Part shown: one piece after another, positions 17,096 through 26,999 of the stretch
Layout of the letters: each line of letters opens with the position of its first letter
How positions within the stretch are numbered: the stretch's first letter is position 1
NCBI RefSeq assembly: GCF_003696345.1
Contig: NZ_RFLX01000009.1
Coordinates: 124,001-188,000, forward strand
Source of the DNA: Teichococcus wenyumeiae
GTDB taxonomy: Bacteria > Pseudomonadota > Alphaproteobacteria > Acetobacterales > Acetobacteraceae
Length of the DNA stretch: 64,000 bases
Direction: 5' to 3'
Program-made: the position numbers and the translations under genes
Notes under the pieces: model-generated
Told to the model about the DNA's origin: nothing
Databases searched by the model: none
What the model saw: the letters and a program-made list of their open reading frames with translations, nothing else

Positions 17096-19174
17096 ATGAC
17101 CCTCGCGCCCGACGCCCGCCCCACCCTCGAGAACCCGGACGACGATCCCTTCCTGTGGCTGGAGGAGGTGGAGGGCGCGGAGGCCATCGCCTGGGTCGAG
17201 GCCCAGAATGAGAAGACCCTCGCCCTTCTCTCCGATGCCCGCGTGGCGGCCGATGCCGCCGCGCTGAAGGCGATGATGGACCGGCCGGACAAGATCCCGC
17301 ATGTCACGCGGCGGGGCGGCCTGCTCTATAACTACTGGCAGGATGCGGAGCACCCGCGCGGCCTCTGGCGCCGCACCACCTTCGAATCCTACCGCAGCGA
17401 GACGCCCGACTGGGAACTGCTGCTGGACCTCGATGCCCTGGCGGCGGCGGAGGGCGAGGACTGGATCTGGAAGGGCGCCACCACCCTGCCGCCGAGGCAT
17501 GTGCGCGCGTTGCTGCGCCTCTCGCGCGGTGGCGGCGACGCGGTGGTGCTGCGGGAATTCGACCTCGCCAGCCATGCCTTCGTGCCCGGTGGCTTCGACC
17601 TGCCGGAAGGCAAGAGCAGCGCAGCCTGGCTCGACCACGACACCCTGATCCTGTCCTCGGCGCTTGGCGAGGGCATGGCGACGGATTCCGGATACCCCCG
17701 CACCATCCGCCGCTGGGTGCGCGGCCAGGACCCGATGACGGCCCCGGTGCTGTTTCAGGTCGCGGCCAACCACATGGGCAGCTGGGGCGGCGTGGACCGT
17801 TCCGCCAAGGCGGAGCGGGTGGTCTTCTTCGACCAGATCGGCTTCTTCGACATGTCGGTCTTCCTGGGCGACCGCAGCGGCCCGCGCTGGCATATCGACC
17901 TGCCCACCGACATGCGCATCAACTGGGACGCCGACTGGGTGGTGCTGCAGCCCCGCACCCCCTGGAAGGTAGGCGAGACCACCTACCCGCCCGATACCCT
18001 GCTGGGCACCAGCCTTTCCGCGTTGCTGGACAACCGGCGCGACCTGACGGTGCTCTTCGAGCCCGCGCCCCGCCGCGCGCTGGACGGCTTCTTCTGGTGC
18101 GCCGGGCGGCTGGTGCTCTCGGTGCTGGACGACCTGCGCCCGGTGCACACCGTCTGGACCCCGAGCGAGGAAGGCGCCTGGACCTCCCGCCCGCTGGGAG
18201 GGCTGCCGGAGATCGGCGTGGTCAGCGTCTGGCCGCTGGATGCCGAGCCGGAGGAATCCGACGGCACCCTGCTGGCCCAGACCCAGGACCCGGTGACGCC
18301 GCCCACCCTGCTGCAAACCTCCGCCAGCCAGTTGGCCACGCCGCTGGTGCTGCGGCAGGCGCCGCGCCTGTTCAACGCCGATGGCCTGCGCGTCACCCGG
18401 CACGAGGCGATTTCCTCCGACGGCGAACGCATCCCCTATGTGCAGACCGGCCCGGATGGCGAAACCGGCGACGCGCCGGTGCACCTGACTGGCTATGGCG
18501 GCTTCCAGGTGACGATGCAGCCTTCCTACCGTGGCAGCATCGGCCATCTCTGGCTGGAGCGCGGCGGCACGGCGGTGGTGGCGCATATCCGCGGCGGCGG
18601 CGAATTCGGCACCCGCTGGCACGAGGCCGGGCGGCGGGAGAACAAGCGCCTGTCCCACGACGACTTCGCCGCCGTGGCCGCCGACTTGGTGCGGCGCGGC
18701 GTCACGGTGCCCGGGCGCGTCGCGGCGGAAGGCGGCTCCAACGGCGGGCTGCTGATCGCCAATATGCTGACGCGCTATCCCGAGCGCTTTGGCGCCCTGT
18801 TCTGCACCATCCCGCTGATCGACATGCGGCGTTACACGAAGCTGCTGGCGGGGGCGAGCTGGATCGCCGAATACGGCGACCCGGCGGTGCCGGAGGACTG
18901 GGCCTTCATGCAGCACTTCTCCGCCTATCATGCCGCCGAGCCGGGGCGCCATTACCCGCCCATCCTGATCGCCACCACGCGGCGGGACGACCGGGTGCAT
19001 CCGGGCCATGCCCGCAAGATGGCGGCGAAGCTGCAGAAGCTGGGCTACGACGCCCGCTTCTACGAGCCCGCCGCCGGCGGCCATGGCTATGGCAAGGACA
19101 ATGCCGAGACGGCGCGCTTCATGGCCCTGGGTTCCGCCTTCCTGCGGCGGGCCATTGGCTGGGAATCAAAATAG
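17096..19174 (+). CDS. Prolyl oligopeptidase (S9 family serine peptidase)
   Basis: A 692-residue cytoplasmic serine peptidase. The N-terminal part is the beta-propeller (ENPDDDPFLWLEEVEGAEAIAWVEAQNEKT is the usual family start) and the C-terminal third the alpha/beta hydrolase domain with Ser548 in GGSNGG, the Asp pair 631-632 in RRDDRVHPGHARKM, and His663 in GGHGYG. Length fits S9A enzymes (about 680-720). No signal peptide is visible. Five bases separate it from the TerB-like gene, and its 3' end overlaps the convergent gene at 19166 by nine bases. Confidence 0.93.
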   Translation: MTLAPDARPTLENPDDDPFLWLEEVEGAEAIAWVEAQNEKTLALLSDARVAADAAALKAMMDRPDKIPHVTRRGGLLYNYWQDAEHPRGLWRRTTFESYRSETPDWELLLDLDALAAAEGEDWIWKGATTLPPRHVRALLRLSRGGGDAVVLREFDLASHAFVPGGFDLPEGKSSAAWLDHDTLILSSALGEGMATDSGYPRTIRRWVRGQDPMTAPVLFQVAANHMGSWGGVDRSAKAERVVFFDQIGFFDMSVFLGDRSGPRWHIDLPTDMRINWDADWVVLQPRTPWKVGETTYPPDTLLGTSLSALLDNRRDLTVLFEPAPRRALDGFFWCAGRLVLSVLDDLRPVHTVWTPSEEGAWTSRPLGGLPEIGVVSVWPLDAEPEESDGTLLAQTQDPVTPPTLLQTSASQLATPLVLRQAPRLFNADGLRVTRHEAISSDGERIPYVQTGPDGETGDAPVHLTGYGGFQVTMQPSYRGSIGHLWLERGGTAVVAHIRGGGEFGTRWHEAGRRENKRLSHDDFAAVAADLVRRGVTVPGRVAAEGGSNGGLLIANMLTRYPERFGALFCTIPLIDMRRYTKLLAGASWIAEYGDPAVPEDWAFMQHFSAYHAAEPGRHYPPILIATTRRDDRVHPGHARKMAAKLQKLGYDARFYEPAAGGHGYGKDNAETARFMALGSAFLRRAIGWESK

Positions 19175-19570
19175 GACGGTCAGGCCTGCCATGCCGAGCA
19201 GCGGGCGCTGACCCTCTGCCGGCCGTTCCATGGCGGTGCTGAGCATGGCGCGCAGCGCCAGCTTGGCGCCGCTGGCGGTCTGGCCCAGCTCATAGCGCCC
19301 GCCCAGGCCGAATTGCGGCCGGGCATCGAAGACCTTGCCCATGTCACGGCCAAAGGGGGCCTGGGCCGCGAAGTCGATCACGCGGGCATTCTGGTCCGGG
19401 CTGATCAGCCGCGTCACCAGATAGCCGCCGCCATCCACGGAATAAGGCAGCGCTCCACCGACAACGGCAGTAAGGCTCAGATCACCCTTGCGGGCGCCTC
19501 CTGCCATGGCGGCGGAGGAAAAACCTAACATCATCAAGGCAGTGGCAAAAGCGAGAAGGCGGCGCGGCAC
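19166..19570 (-). CDS. Secreted small protein of unknown function
   Basis: A 134-residue protein with a clear signal peptide (MPRRLLAFATALMMLGFSSAAMA, cleavage near residue 23). The mature part alternates polar and hydrophobic residues, with GLGGRYELGQTASGAKLALRAML and a C-terminal Phe (GMAGLTVLF), features of a small outer-membrane beta protein or a fragment of one. I do not recognise a family. It overlaps the 3' end of the peptidase gene. About 140 bp upstream of its start (19571-19710) hold no gene and presumably its promoter. Confidence 0.65.
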   Translation of the reverse strand: MPRRLLAFATALMMLGFSSAAMAGGARKGDLSLTAVVGGALPYSVDGGGYLVTRLISPDQNARVIDFAAQAPFGRDMGKVFDARPQFGLGGRYELGQTASGAKLALRAMLSTAMERPAEGQRPLLGMAGLTVLF

Positions 19571-19710
19571 GAAAGGTCGTCTCCCGATTCCGTGAGGAGC
19601 GCCCTACCTAACCCGCCTTGTGCGCCGCAGCAAACACATTTGCCCCGGTTCTGCCTTTTTTGCGCCCCAATTGATGCGGCCTGACGCCTTTATCGGTAAA
19701 CCACTGCAAA

Positions 19711-19746
19711 CAAAAGAAAACGGCCCGTGCCGTGAGGCATGGGCCG
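19711..19746 (-). terminator. Intrinsic terminator of the cold-shock gene
   Basis: On the minus strand the sequence is CGGCCCATGCC-TCAC-GGCACGGGCCG followed by TTTTCTTTTG, a strong hairpin plus T-run 44-79 bases after the cold-shock stop codon. Flanks (AAAAGAAA and CCGTTCAAG on the plus strand) match those of the phage-module terminator at 8233-8280. Confidence 0.8.
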
Positions 19747-19789
19747 TTCAAGGAGGGGCACGATGGCCCCGCCGCTCCAGCTCTTTGGC

Positions 19790-19993
19790 TTAAAGCGGCT
19801 TCAGGTTGGTGGCGGCGGCCTTGCCGCGCTCCTGCACCACCTCAAAGCTGATCTTCTGGTTCTCCTGCAGGCCCTGCAGACCGGCACGCTGTACGGCGGT
19901 GATGTGGACGAACACGTCCTTGCCGCCATCCTGAGGAACAATGAAGCCGAAGCCCTTGGTGGCGTTGAACCACTTCACGGTGCCGATCGCCAT
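19790..19993 (-). CDS. Cold-shock domain protein (CspA family)
   Basis: A 67-residue single-domain RNA/DNA chaperone. The RNP1 motif is KGFGFIV (residues 13-19) and RNP2 is DVFVHI (26-31); TVKWFNATKGFGFI at the start is diagnostic. The ATG at 19993 follows GGAG-type sequence (AGAAGGAG) and replaces a longer upstream reading frame that has no family similarity. Which paralogue (CspA/C/E) cannot be told from sequence. It has its own terminator and a ~200-bp upstream region. Confidence 0.95.
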   Translation of the reverse strand: MAIGTVKWFNATKGFGFIVPQDGGKDVFVHITAVQRAGLQGLQENQKISFEVVQERGKAAATNLKPL

Positions 19994-20194
19994 GGCGATG
20001 CACTCCTTCTCTCTGGCTCGCCCGGGCGGACATCGCCAGGGCCAATACATCCCATCCGGTTCACGGCTCTTGATGGGCGCCCGGGTGTCCGGAGGCACGG
20101 CAAGGCGATCTACAGCGGTGGCGTAATGAGTGGGCCAGATCGTCAAGCCCCTGTCAACGCAAACCCGTTATCGAACTGGAACAGTTCTCGTCTC
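19994..20194 (-). promoter_or_regulatory. Long upstream/leader region of the cold-shock gene
   Basis: Two hundred bases without a gene separate the cold-shock ATG from the groEL terminator. It contains complementary segments (around GCCCGGGCG at 20020-20028 and CGCCCGGG near 20080) that could form a long-range stem. Long structured leaders are known to control cspA-type mRNAs by temperature; that such control operates here is inference. Confidence 0.35.
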
Positions 20195-20226
20195 AAAAAA
20201 GAAGGGGCGGTCCGAAGACCGCCCCT
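20195..20226 (-). terminator. groESL intrinsic terminator
   Basis: Ten-base stem AGGGGCGGTC / GACCGCCCCT with a UUCG tetraloop on the minus strand, then TC and six Ts (20200-20195). It lies 56 bases after the groEL stop codon. UUCG-capped stems are exceptionally stable, as expected for a highly expressed operon. Confidence 0.88.
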
Positions 20227-20281
20227 CTTTCACACTTTTGATCCTGGTGGAGGAGCCGGAAACCGGCCCCTCCGGCGGGGA

Positions 20282-21931
<1,650 letters not shown>

Positions 21932-21979
21932 CTACCTCGTTTGTTCTGTTGGAACCGCAGGCGATCTCAAGCAGCCAGT

Positions 21980-22270
21980 TCAGGCCGCGAGAATGCCCAG
22001 GATGTCGGATTCCTTCATGATCAACAGGTCTTCGCCCTTGATCTTGACCTCGGTGCCCGACCACTTGCCGAAGAGGACGCGGTCGCCAGCCTTCACGTCG
22101 AGCGCGACCAGCTGGCCGGCCTCGTTGCGCGCGCCGGAACCGACGGCGACAACTTCGCCTTCCTGCGGCTTTTCCTTGGCGGTGTCGGGGATGATGATGC
22201 CACCGGCGGTCTTCTCATCGGCGGTCAGCCGGCGAACGACAACGCGGTCATGCAGTGGACGAAAGCTCAT
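21980..22270 (-). CDS. groES: Co-chaperonin GroES (10 kDa)
   Basis: A 96-residue co-chaperonin that caps GroEL. It begins [40 protein letters not shown], with the mobile loop around residues 17-32, and ends with the roof-type [19 protein letters not shown]. First gene of the groESL operon; its ATG is 70 bases downstream of the nearer CIRCE element. Confidence 0.98.
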   Translation of the reverse strand: MSFRPLHDRVVVRRLTADEKTAGGIIIPDTAKEKPQEGEVVAVGSGARNEAGQLVALDVKAGDRVLFGKWSGTEVKIKGEDLLIMKESDILGILAA

Positions 22271-22339
22271 GAACCTCTCCTCGACGCCCTAATCTGGCGC
22301 ATCCAGCGACGGTTGGCTCTCCTGGACCAGCAAGCCCTG

Positions 22340-22366
22340 TCAGCACTCACCCCAGGAGAGTGCTAA
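22340..22366 (-). promoter_or_regulatory. CIRCE operator 1 (HrcA site), at the groESL transcription start
   Basis: Bases read TCAGCACTC-N9-GAGTGCTAA, matching the CIRCE consensus TTAGCACTC-N9-GAGTGCTAA with one change. It directly follows the -10 of the promoter at 22370-22397, so bound HrcA would cover the start site. Confidence 0.92.
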
Positions 22367-22369
22367 GCG

Positions 22370-22397
22370 ATCTAGGGAAGTCTGCGCTCGCCGTCAA
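22370..22397 (-). promoter_or_regulatory. groESL promoter between two CIRCE elements
   Basis: Minus-strand TTGACG (22397-22392), a 16-base spacer and CTAGAT (22375-22370). Read one base earlier, CTTGAC-N17-CTAGAT also approximates the alphaproteobacterial heat-shock sigma (RpoH) consensus, so both sigma70 and RpoH use are possible. Confidence 0.6.
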
Positions 22398-22404
22398 GCG
22401 TTTG

Positions 22405-22431
22405 TCAGCACTCTCTCATGTTGAGTGCTAA
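22405..22431 (-). promoter_or_regulatory. CIRCE operator 2 (HrcA site), upstream of the groESL -35
   Basis: A second TCAGCACTC-N9-GAGTGCTAA, identical in both arms to operator 1, with arm centres 65 bases apart. It lies just upstream of the -35 and could either strengthen repression of groESL or act on the divergent usg gene at 22537. Confidence 0.92.
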
Positions 22432-22536
22432 GACTTTGAAACGAAAAGTTTTCTTCGCCACCGCAGATTTGCCCATGGCAAGATGCCCAGACTGGAAGGA
22501 AGGCCTGCGGCCATAACGAGCGGAGACACAACGATC

Positions 22537-22812
22537 ATGCTGTTGCGTGACCTCGAGTCCTTCGTACGCATCCCCGACTGGCGGCTGACCACCGCCGAGA
22601 TCCTCTACCACCTGCCCGACCATCCGGGCCTGTTGCAAACCTTCATCTGGCAGAAGGTGGACCATGCCCCGGACTTTCCGGAGCTGCACCGCTTCCTGGC
22701 TTTCTGGCAGCGCGACATCGAAGGGCCGCTGCATTCGGTGCGCGTCGCTTCCGCCGCGCTGATCCGGCCGGCGGAACTGCGCTATGCCGGTGGCGAGTTC
22801 CGGCTGCACTAA
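22537..22812 (+). CDS. usg: Usg family protein
   Basis: A 91-residue soluble protein of the alphaproteobacterial Usg family. The signature is the run WRLTTAEILYHLPDHPGLLQTFIWQ followed by DFPELHRFLAFWQRDIEGPLHSVRVA and RPAELR. Function is unknown; the name comes from a gene next to trp genes. The ATG at 22537 gives the usual length; an earlier in-frame ATG at 22483 would add 18 atypical residues. It is divergent from groES, sharing the CIRCE-containing region. Confidence 0.82.
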   Translation: MLLRDLESFVRIPDWRLTTAEILYHLPDHPGLLQTFIWQKVDHAPDFPELHRFLAFWQRDIEGPLHSVRVASAALIRPAELRYAGGEFRLH

Positions 22813-22820
22813 CGGCGCAA

Positions 22821-22839
22821 GGGCGGGCTCAGCCCGCCC
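22821..22839. terminator. Perfect 8-bp hairpin with stop codon as its loop
   Basis: GGGCGGGC-TCA-GCCCGCCC between the converging usg and AEC transporter genes; the three-base loop is exactly the transporter's TGA stop. It probably works as a bidirectional transcription end, though no T-run follows. Confidence 0.5.
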
Positions 22840-23755
22840 CCAGCGACAGCAGCAGCACCGTCAGCGTCACCACCGAGAGGATGGTGGAGAGCAGCACCGT
22901 GGCCCCCGACCGCTCGGCCCCCGCCGCGTAGCGGCGCGACAGGAAGAAGGCGTTGGCGCCCGTGGGCAGCGCCGCCGTCACCAGCGCCACCGCCATCTGC
23001 AAGGGCGGCAGGCCGATGGCCCAGCCCACCAGCCCCACCAGCACCGGCATGAACAGCAGCTTCAGCCCGGCACAGAGCAGCGCCGACGGCCAGTCCCGCC
23101 GCGCGTCGAAGGCCACCAGGGTGGCGCCCAGGCAGAACAGCGCGACCGGCGAGGCCGAGGCACCCACCATCTCCAGGAAGTTGCGCGCGACCCGTGGCAC
23201 CGGGATGCCGGCCTGGTAGACCACGAAGCCCGCCAGCACCGCCAGCACGATGGGGTTGCGCAGCACCGAGGCCACGGTGGCGCGCAGGATCTTCAGCACC
23301 GGCGCCTGCCCGCCATGGGCGATCTCGCCGATCACGGTGCCGATGGGCAGCAGGATCAGCGAATGCAGGCCGATGATGGCCAGCAGTTGCGCCAGCCCCG
23401 GCTGGCCATAGACCGCCAGGATCAGCGGCACGCCGATCATGCCGCTGTTGCCGAAGGAGGCATTGAGGCCGAAGGTCCCCGCCTCCCCCAGCTTCATCCG
23501 CAGCAGCGTGCGGCCCAGCAGCACGGCCAGAAAGTAGGACAGGAGGCAGCCGGTGAAGAAGGCGAAGGCCGTGGCGCCGCCACCGGGATGCGGCGTGGTG
23601 GCGCCGTTGAAGATCAGGCAGGGCAGCGCGAGGTTGAAGACATAGCTGTTCATCCCCTTCAGCCCCTGCTCCGTCACCCATTGCCGGTAGACGGACAGGT
23701 AGCCGATGCCGATCATCGCGAAGATCGGCGCCACGATCGTCAGCAGGAAGATCAT
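22829..23755 (-). CDS. Auxin efflux carrier (AEC) family transporter
   Basis: A 308-residue inner-membrane protein with about ten hydrophobic helices in two five-helix halves. The start (MIFLLTIVAPIFAMIGIGYLSVYRQWV) and FGLNASFGNSGMIGVPLILAVYG (the conserved NSGMIGxP motif) place it in the AEC family, members of which export small carboxylates or malonate-like acids. Substrate unknown. The ATG at 23755 removes a 30-residue polar lead that comes from the overlap with upstream sequence. It starts 20 bases after the gmk stop. Confidence 0.87.
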   Translation of the reverse strand: MIFLLTIVAPIFAMIGIGYLSVYRQWVTEQGLKGMNSYVFNLALPCLIFNGATTPHPGGGATAFAFFTGCLLSYFLAVLLGRTLLRMKLGEAGTFGLNASFGNSGMIGVPLILAVYGQPGLAQLLAIIGLHSLILLPIGTVIGEIAHGGQAPVLKILRATVASVLRNPIVLAVLAGFVVYQAGIPVPRVARNFLEMVGASASPVALFCLGATLVAFDARRDWPSALLCAGLKLLFMPVLVGLVGWAIGLPPLQMAVALVTAALPTGANAFFLSRRYAAGAERSGATVLLSTILSVVTLTVLLLSLGAG

Positions 23756-23774
23756 GCGGCGGGCGCTGCGCCCG

Positions 23775-24404
23775 TCATGCTCCCAGCAGCCCGGAGACGA
23801 ATTCCGGCAGCCAGGGCTGCCGCCGCCTTGCGGTGCGGCCGGCATGCAGGATGGCGCGCACTTCCTCCACCGTGCGGTGGAAGTCGTGGTTCACCAGCAC
23901 ATTGTCGAAGTCGCCGTAGTGGCTGATCTCATCCTGGGCGGCGGCCATGCGGCGGGCAATCTCCTCGGCGGAATCCTGCCCACGGCCATGCAAGCGCCGT
24001 TCCAGCTCCTGCAGGCTTGGCGGCAGCAGGAAGACGCCGACCACATCGCCCGGCAATGCCTGCCGCAACAGCAGGTGCCCCTGCCAGTCGATGTCGAAGA
24101 GCACGTCGCGCCCCGCCGCCAGCGCCTGTTCCACCGCCATGCGCGGCGTGCCGTAGAAGCGGCCGAAGACCTCCGCGTGCTCGATCAGCTCGCCGGCCGC
24201 GATCATGCGCTGGAACTCTTCCCGCTCGCGGAAGAAGTAGTGCACGCCTTCCACCTCGCCCGGACGCGGCTGGCGGGTGGTGGCGCTGACTGAAAGCCGC
24301 AGGTCCGGCTCCCGCTCCAGCAGCGCCCGGCTGACCGAGGACTTGCCGGCGCCGGAGGGGGCGGAGAGCACGAGGCAGAGGCCCCGGCGGGAAATCTGGT
24401 TCAT
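23775..24404 (-). CDS. gmk: Guanylate kinase
   Basis: A 209-residue kinase converting GMP to GDP with ATP. The P-loop is SAPSGAGKSS near residues 14-23; the GMP-binding region SVSATTRQPRPGEVEGVHYFF and the ...VLFDIDWQG motif follow. The ATG at 24404 overlaps the yicC stop (ATGA), a common yicC-gmk arrangement. The C-terminal FVSGLLGA tail is short and unremarkable. Confidence 0.96.
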   Translation of the reverse strand: MNQISRRGLCLVLSAPSGAGKSSVSRALLEREPDLRLSVSATTRQPRPGEVEGVHYFFREREEFQRMIAAGELIEHAEVFGRFYGTPRMAVEQALAAGRDVLFDIDWQGHLLLRQALPGDVVGVFLLPPSLQELERRLHGRGQDSAEEIARRMAAAQDEISHYGDFDNVLVNHDFHRTVEEVRAILHAGRTARRRQPWLPEFVSGLLGA

Positions 24405-25297
24405 TCGACGTTCGCCGCCTGCTCGCGCAGCCGCTCGATGGCGGCCTTCAAATCGAGGGAAATGCCGGTCAGCCCCAGGCTGGCGGATTTGGCGCCGAGC
24501 GTATTGGCCTCGCGCCCGAATTCCTGGGCCAGGAATTCCAGCCGCCGGCCCGCAGGCTCCTGGCCATCCAGCAGCGCGCGGGCGGCGGCGACATGCGCGG
24601 CCAGCCGGTCCAGCTCCTCCCGCACATCGGATTTCTGCGCCAACAGCGCCACCTCGACGGCCAGCCGCTCCTCCGGCACGCGCCGCTCGCCGCCCAGCAG
24701 TTCCGCCAGGGCGGCGGAAAGGCGGGCACGATGCGCCGCGGGCTGCTCGGCCGCCAGGGCGGCGGCGCGTTCCACCAGGGCCGCGATCTCGTCCAGCAAC
24801 GCGTGCAGGATGCCGGACAGCTTCTCGCCCTCCTCGCGCCGCGCCTCCGCCAGGTCGTCCAGGGCGCGCAGGAAGCCGGCGGACAGCGCGGCATTGCGTG
24901 CCTCGGCCTCTTCCTCGCGCGGCTCCGGGGCCTCGCTGCGCAGCACGCCGGGCATGGCCAGGATCGACTCGGCGCGCGGCGCCGGGCAGCCGGGGATGCG
25001 CGCCGCCACTTCCAGCGCCAGGGCCAGGGCCTGTTCCAGCGCCACCGGGTCGGGCGTCAGGCGCGGCGCCGGGCGTTCCTCCCGCTTCACGCTGAGGCTG
25101 GCGGAGATATTGCCGCGCTTGAAGCGGGACTGCGCCGCGTCCCGCAGCCGGGGCTCCAGCTGGTCGGGGCCTGGGGGCAGGCGCAGCCGCACATCCAGGC
25201 CGCGCCCGTTGACGCTGCGCAATTCCCACACGAAACCCGTGCCATCCGGCAAGGTGCCGGCCTGCCGGGCGAAGCCGGTCATCGAGGAGAGAGCCAT
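24401..25297 (-). CDS. yicC: YicC-family endoribonuclease
   Basis: A 298-residue cytoplasmic protein. It starts with the conserved SSMTGFAR and contains WELRSVNGRGLDVRLRLP, and ends with the family signature GRRLEFLAQEFGREANTLGAKSAS...LKAAIERLREQAANVE. YicC/YloC proteins are RNases linked to stationary-phase and small-RNA turnover. The ATG at 25297 is preceded by GAGGAGAGAG. Only 30 bases separate it from the divergent SDR gene. Confidence 0.93.
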   Translation of the reverse strand: MALSSMTGFARQAGTLPDGTGFVWELRSVNGRGLDVRLRLPPGPDQLEPRLRDAAQSRFKRGNISASLSVKREERPAPRLTPDPVALEQALALALEVAARIPGCPAPRAESILAMPGVLRSEAPEPREEEAEARNAALSAGFLRALDDLAEARREEGEKLSGILHALLDEIAALVERAAALAAEQPAAHRARLSAALAELLGGERRVPEERLAVEVALLAQKSDVREELDRLAAHVAAARALLDGQEPAGRRLEFLAQEFGREANTLGAKSASLGLTGISLDLKAAIERLREQAANVE

Positions 25298-25327
25298 GGG
25301 CGGCCTTCTCCATCCCTCTGCGACAGG

Positions 25328-26125
25328 ATGCAAGACGTGACGGATCTGCCTTGGGCGCATGTCGCCATCACCGGTGCCTCTTCCGGCCTCGGCCGCGCCC
25401 TGGCGCTGGCCAATGCGGCGCCGGGCCGGGTGCTGCACCTGGCGGCGCGCGACACGGCCCGGCTGGAGGACACCGCCGCGGCCTGCCGCGCCATCGGCGC
25501 CGAGGTCACCGTCACCCAACTGGATGTCCGCGATGCCGCCGCCTGCGCCGCCTGGGTGGGTGGCATGGCACGGATCGACCTGCTGCTGGCCAATGCCGGC
25601 ATCTCCGGCGGCACCGGCGGCGGCACGGAGCCGGGGGAGCAGGTGCGCGCCGTCTTCGAGACCAACCTCAACGGCGTGCTGAACACCGCCCTGCCCGCCA
25701 TGGCCCGCATGGCGGCGCAGGCGTCGGGGGCAGATGGGCTGCGCGGGCGGATCGGCGTCGTCGCCTCCGTCGTCGGCTTCGTGGCGGCGCCCAGCGCGCC
25801 GGCCTATTCCGCCAGCAAGGCCGCCGTGCAGCGCTGGGCGGAGGCGACGGATGCCACCCAGCGGCGGCGCGGCATCCGGCTGCACAGCATCTGCCCCGGC
25901 TTCATCCGCACGCCGATGACGGCACCCAACCGCTTCCCCATGCCCTTCATGATCTCGCCCGAGGAAGCAGCGCGGCGCACCTTGGCCGGCATCCGCTCCG
26001 GCCGGCAGCGGGTGGCCTATCCGCGCCGCACCTATGCCCTGTTCCGGTTGCTGGGCATGGTGCCGCCGGGCCTGATGGCCTGGGCTTCCCGCGCCGTGCC
26101 GGCCAAGGATGTCAGCGCCGTGTAG
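25328..26125 (+). CDS. Short-chain dehydrogenase/reductase
   Basis: A 265-residue NAD(P)-dependent oxidoreductase. The cofactor motif is TGASSGLG (residues ~16-23), NAG is in LLLANAGISGG, and the catalytic Ser-Tyr-Lys set is in VVASVVG...YSASKAA. The C-terminal LFRLLGMVPPGLMAWASRAV is hydrophobic, like SDRs that touch the membrane. An alternative GTG start lies ten bases downstream (25338, out of this frame) and is not used. It converges with the EamA transporter, overlapping it by 14 bases. Substrate unknown. Confidence 0.88.
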   Translation: MQDVTDLPWAHVAITGASSGLGRALALANAAPGRVLHLAARDTARLEDTAAACRAIGAEVTVTQLDVRDAAACAAWVGGMARIDLLLANAGISGGTGGGTEPGEQVRAVFETNLNGVLNTALPAMARMAAQASGADGLRGRIGVVASVVGFVAAPSAPAYSASKAAVQRWAEATDATQRRRGIRLHSICPGFIRTPMTAPNRFPMPFMISPEEAARRTLAGIRSGRQRVAYPRRTYALFRLLGMVPPGLMAWASRAVPAKDVSAV

Positions 26126-26999
26126 TGATCCAGACGCCGGCCAGCACCACCATGCCGCCGAGCAGCACCTGCGGCGCCGGCCATTCCTCCAGCCAGGCCG
26201 CGGCCACCAGCGCGGCGAAGAGCGGCTGCAGGTAGCTGACCATCGAGGCCTTGGCCGCCGGCGCCCGCCCCAGCAGCGCGATGAAGAGCGAGAGCGGCAC
26301 GGTCGAGCAGGTCACGCCCAGCAGCACCAGCACCAGCCAGATCTCGGCCGGCTGGTCCAGCACCGCCACGCCGTGCAGCGCCAGGGCCATGGGCGCCGCC
26401 ACCAGCATGGCCACCACCTGCTGGCCCAGCACCAGATGCTCCGGCACCTCCGGCCGCACCCGGCGGACATAGACGGTGCCCAGGGCATAGGAGGCGGCGG
26501 TGCCCAGCATCATCAGCGCGGCACCGAGGTCCGCGCCGCCGGACAATGCCCTGGGCCCCAGGATCAGCCCGATGCCCAGCAGGCCCAGCAACAGCCCGGC
26601 GAAGGTGGCGGGGCCCGGCTTCTCCTCCCGCAGCAGCAGCAGGCTCATCATCCCCACCAGCAGCGGGGAAGCGGATTGAATCAGCGCCGCCGGGGCGCTC
26701 TCGATGCCCCGCATGGCGGTGGCGGTCAGGATATTCGGCACCCAGCCGTTCAGCGTGCCGACGGCCAGGATATGCCACCAGGTGGCGCCGCGCGGCCGGG
26801 AGAGCTTGCCCGTCGCCGCCAGGAAGGCCAGCACCGCGATGGCCGAGAGCAGCGCCCGCACCGAGGCCACCGCCAGCGGCGGCATGGCCGGCGCGACATA
26901 GCGCAGCAGCGGAAAGGCCGAGCCCCAGAGCCCCGCGATCACCAGCAGCCGCAGCCAGAGCCCGGATACCGAGAGCGGCGCTGCCGCCGCGGCGCTCAC
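26112..26999 (-). CDS. EamA-family (DMT) transporter
   Basis: A 295-residue membrane protein with ten predicted helices in two EamA repeats (residues ~14-145 and ~155-290); each half has the Gly/Ala-rich membrane pattern (GLWGSAFPLLRYVAP and GTAASYALGTVYVRR). DMT carriers export amino acids, nucleotide-related molecules or other metabolites; the substrate cannot be read from sequence. The GTG start overlaps the mltG stop (GTGA), so it is the last gene of the fab-mltG run. Confidence 0.87.
   Translation of the reverse strand: MSAAAAAPLSVSGLWLRLLVIAGLWGSAFPLLRYVAPAMPPLAVASVRALLSAIAVLAFLAATGKLSRPRGATWWHILAVGTLNGWVPNILTATAMRGIESAPAALIQSASPLLVGMMSLLLLREEKPGPATFAGLLLGLLGIGLILGPRALSGGADLGAALMMLGTAASYALGTVYVRRVRPEVPEHLVLGQQVVAMLVAAPMALALHGVAVLDQPAEIWLVLVLLGVTCSTVPLSLFIALLGRAPAAKASMVSYLQPLFAALVAAAWLEEWPAPQVLLGGMVVLAGVWITTRR

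Noticed and set aside
16937..19084. A 715-codon minus-strand frame opposite the prolyl oligopeptidase
   Set aside because: Shadow frame; the plus-strand frame holds the full catalytic set.
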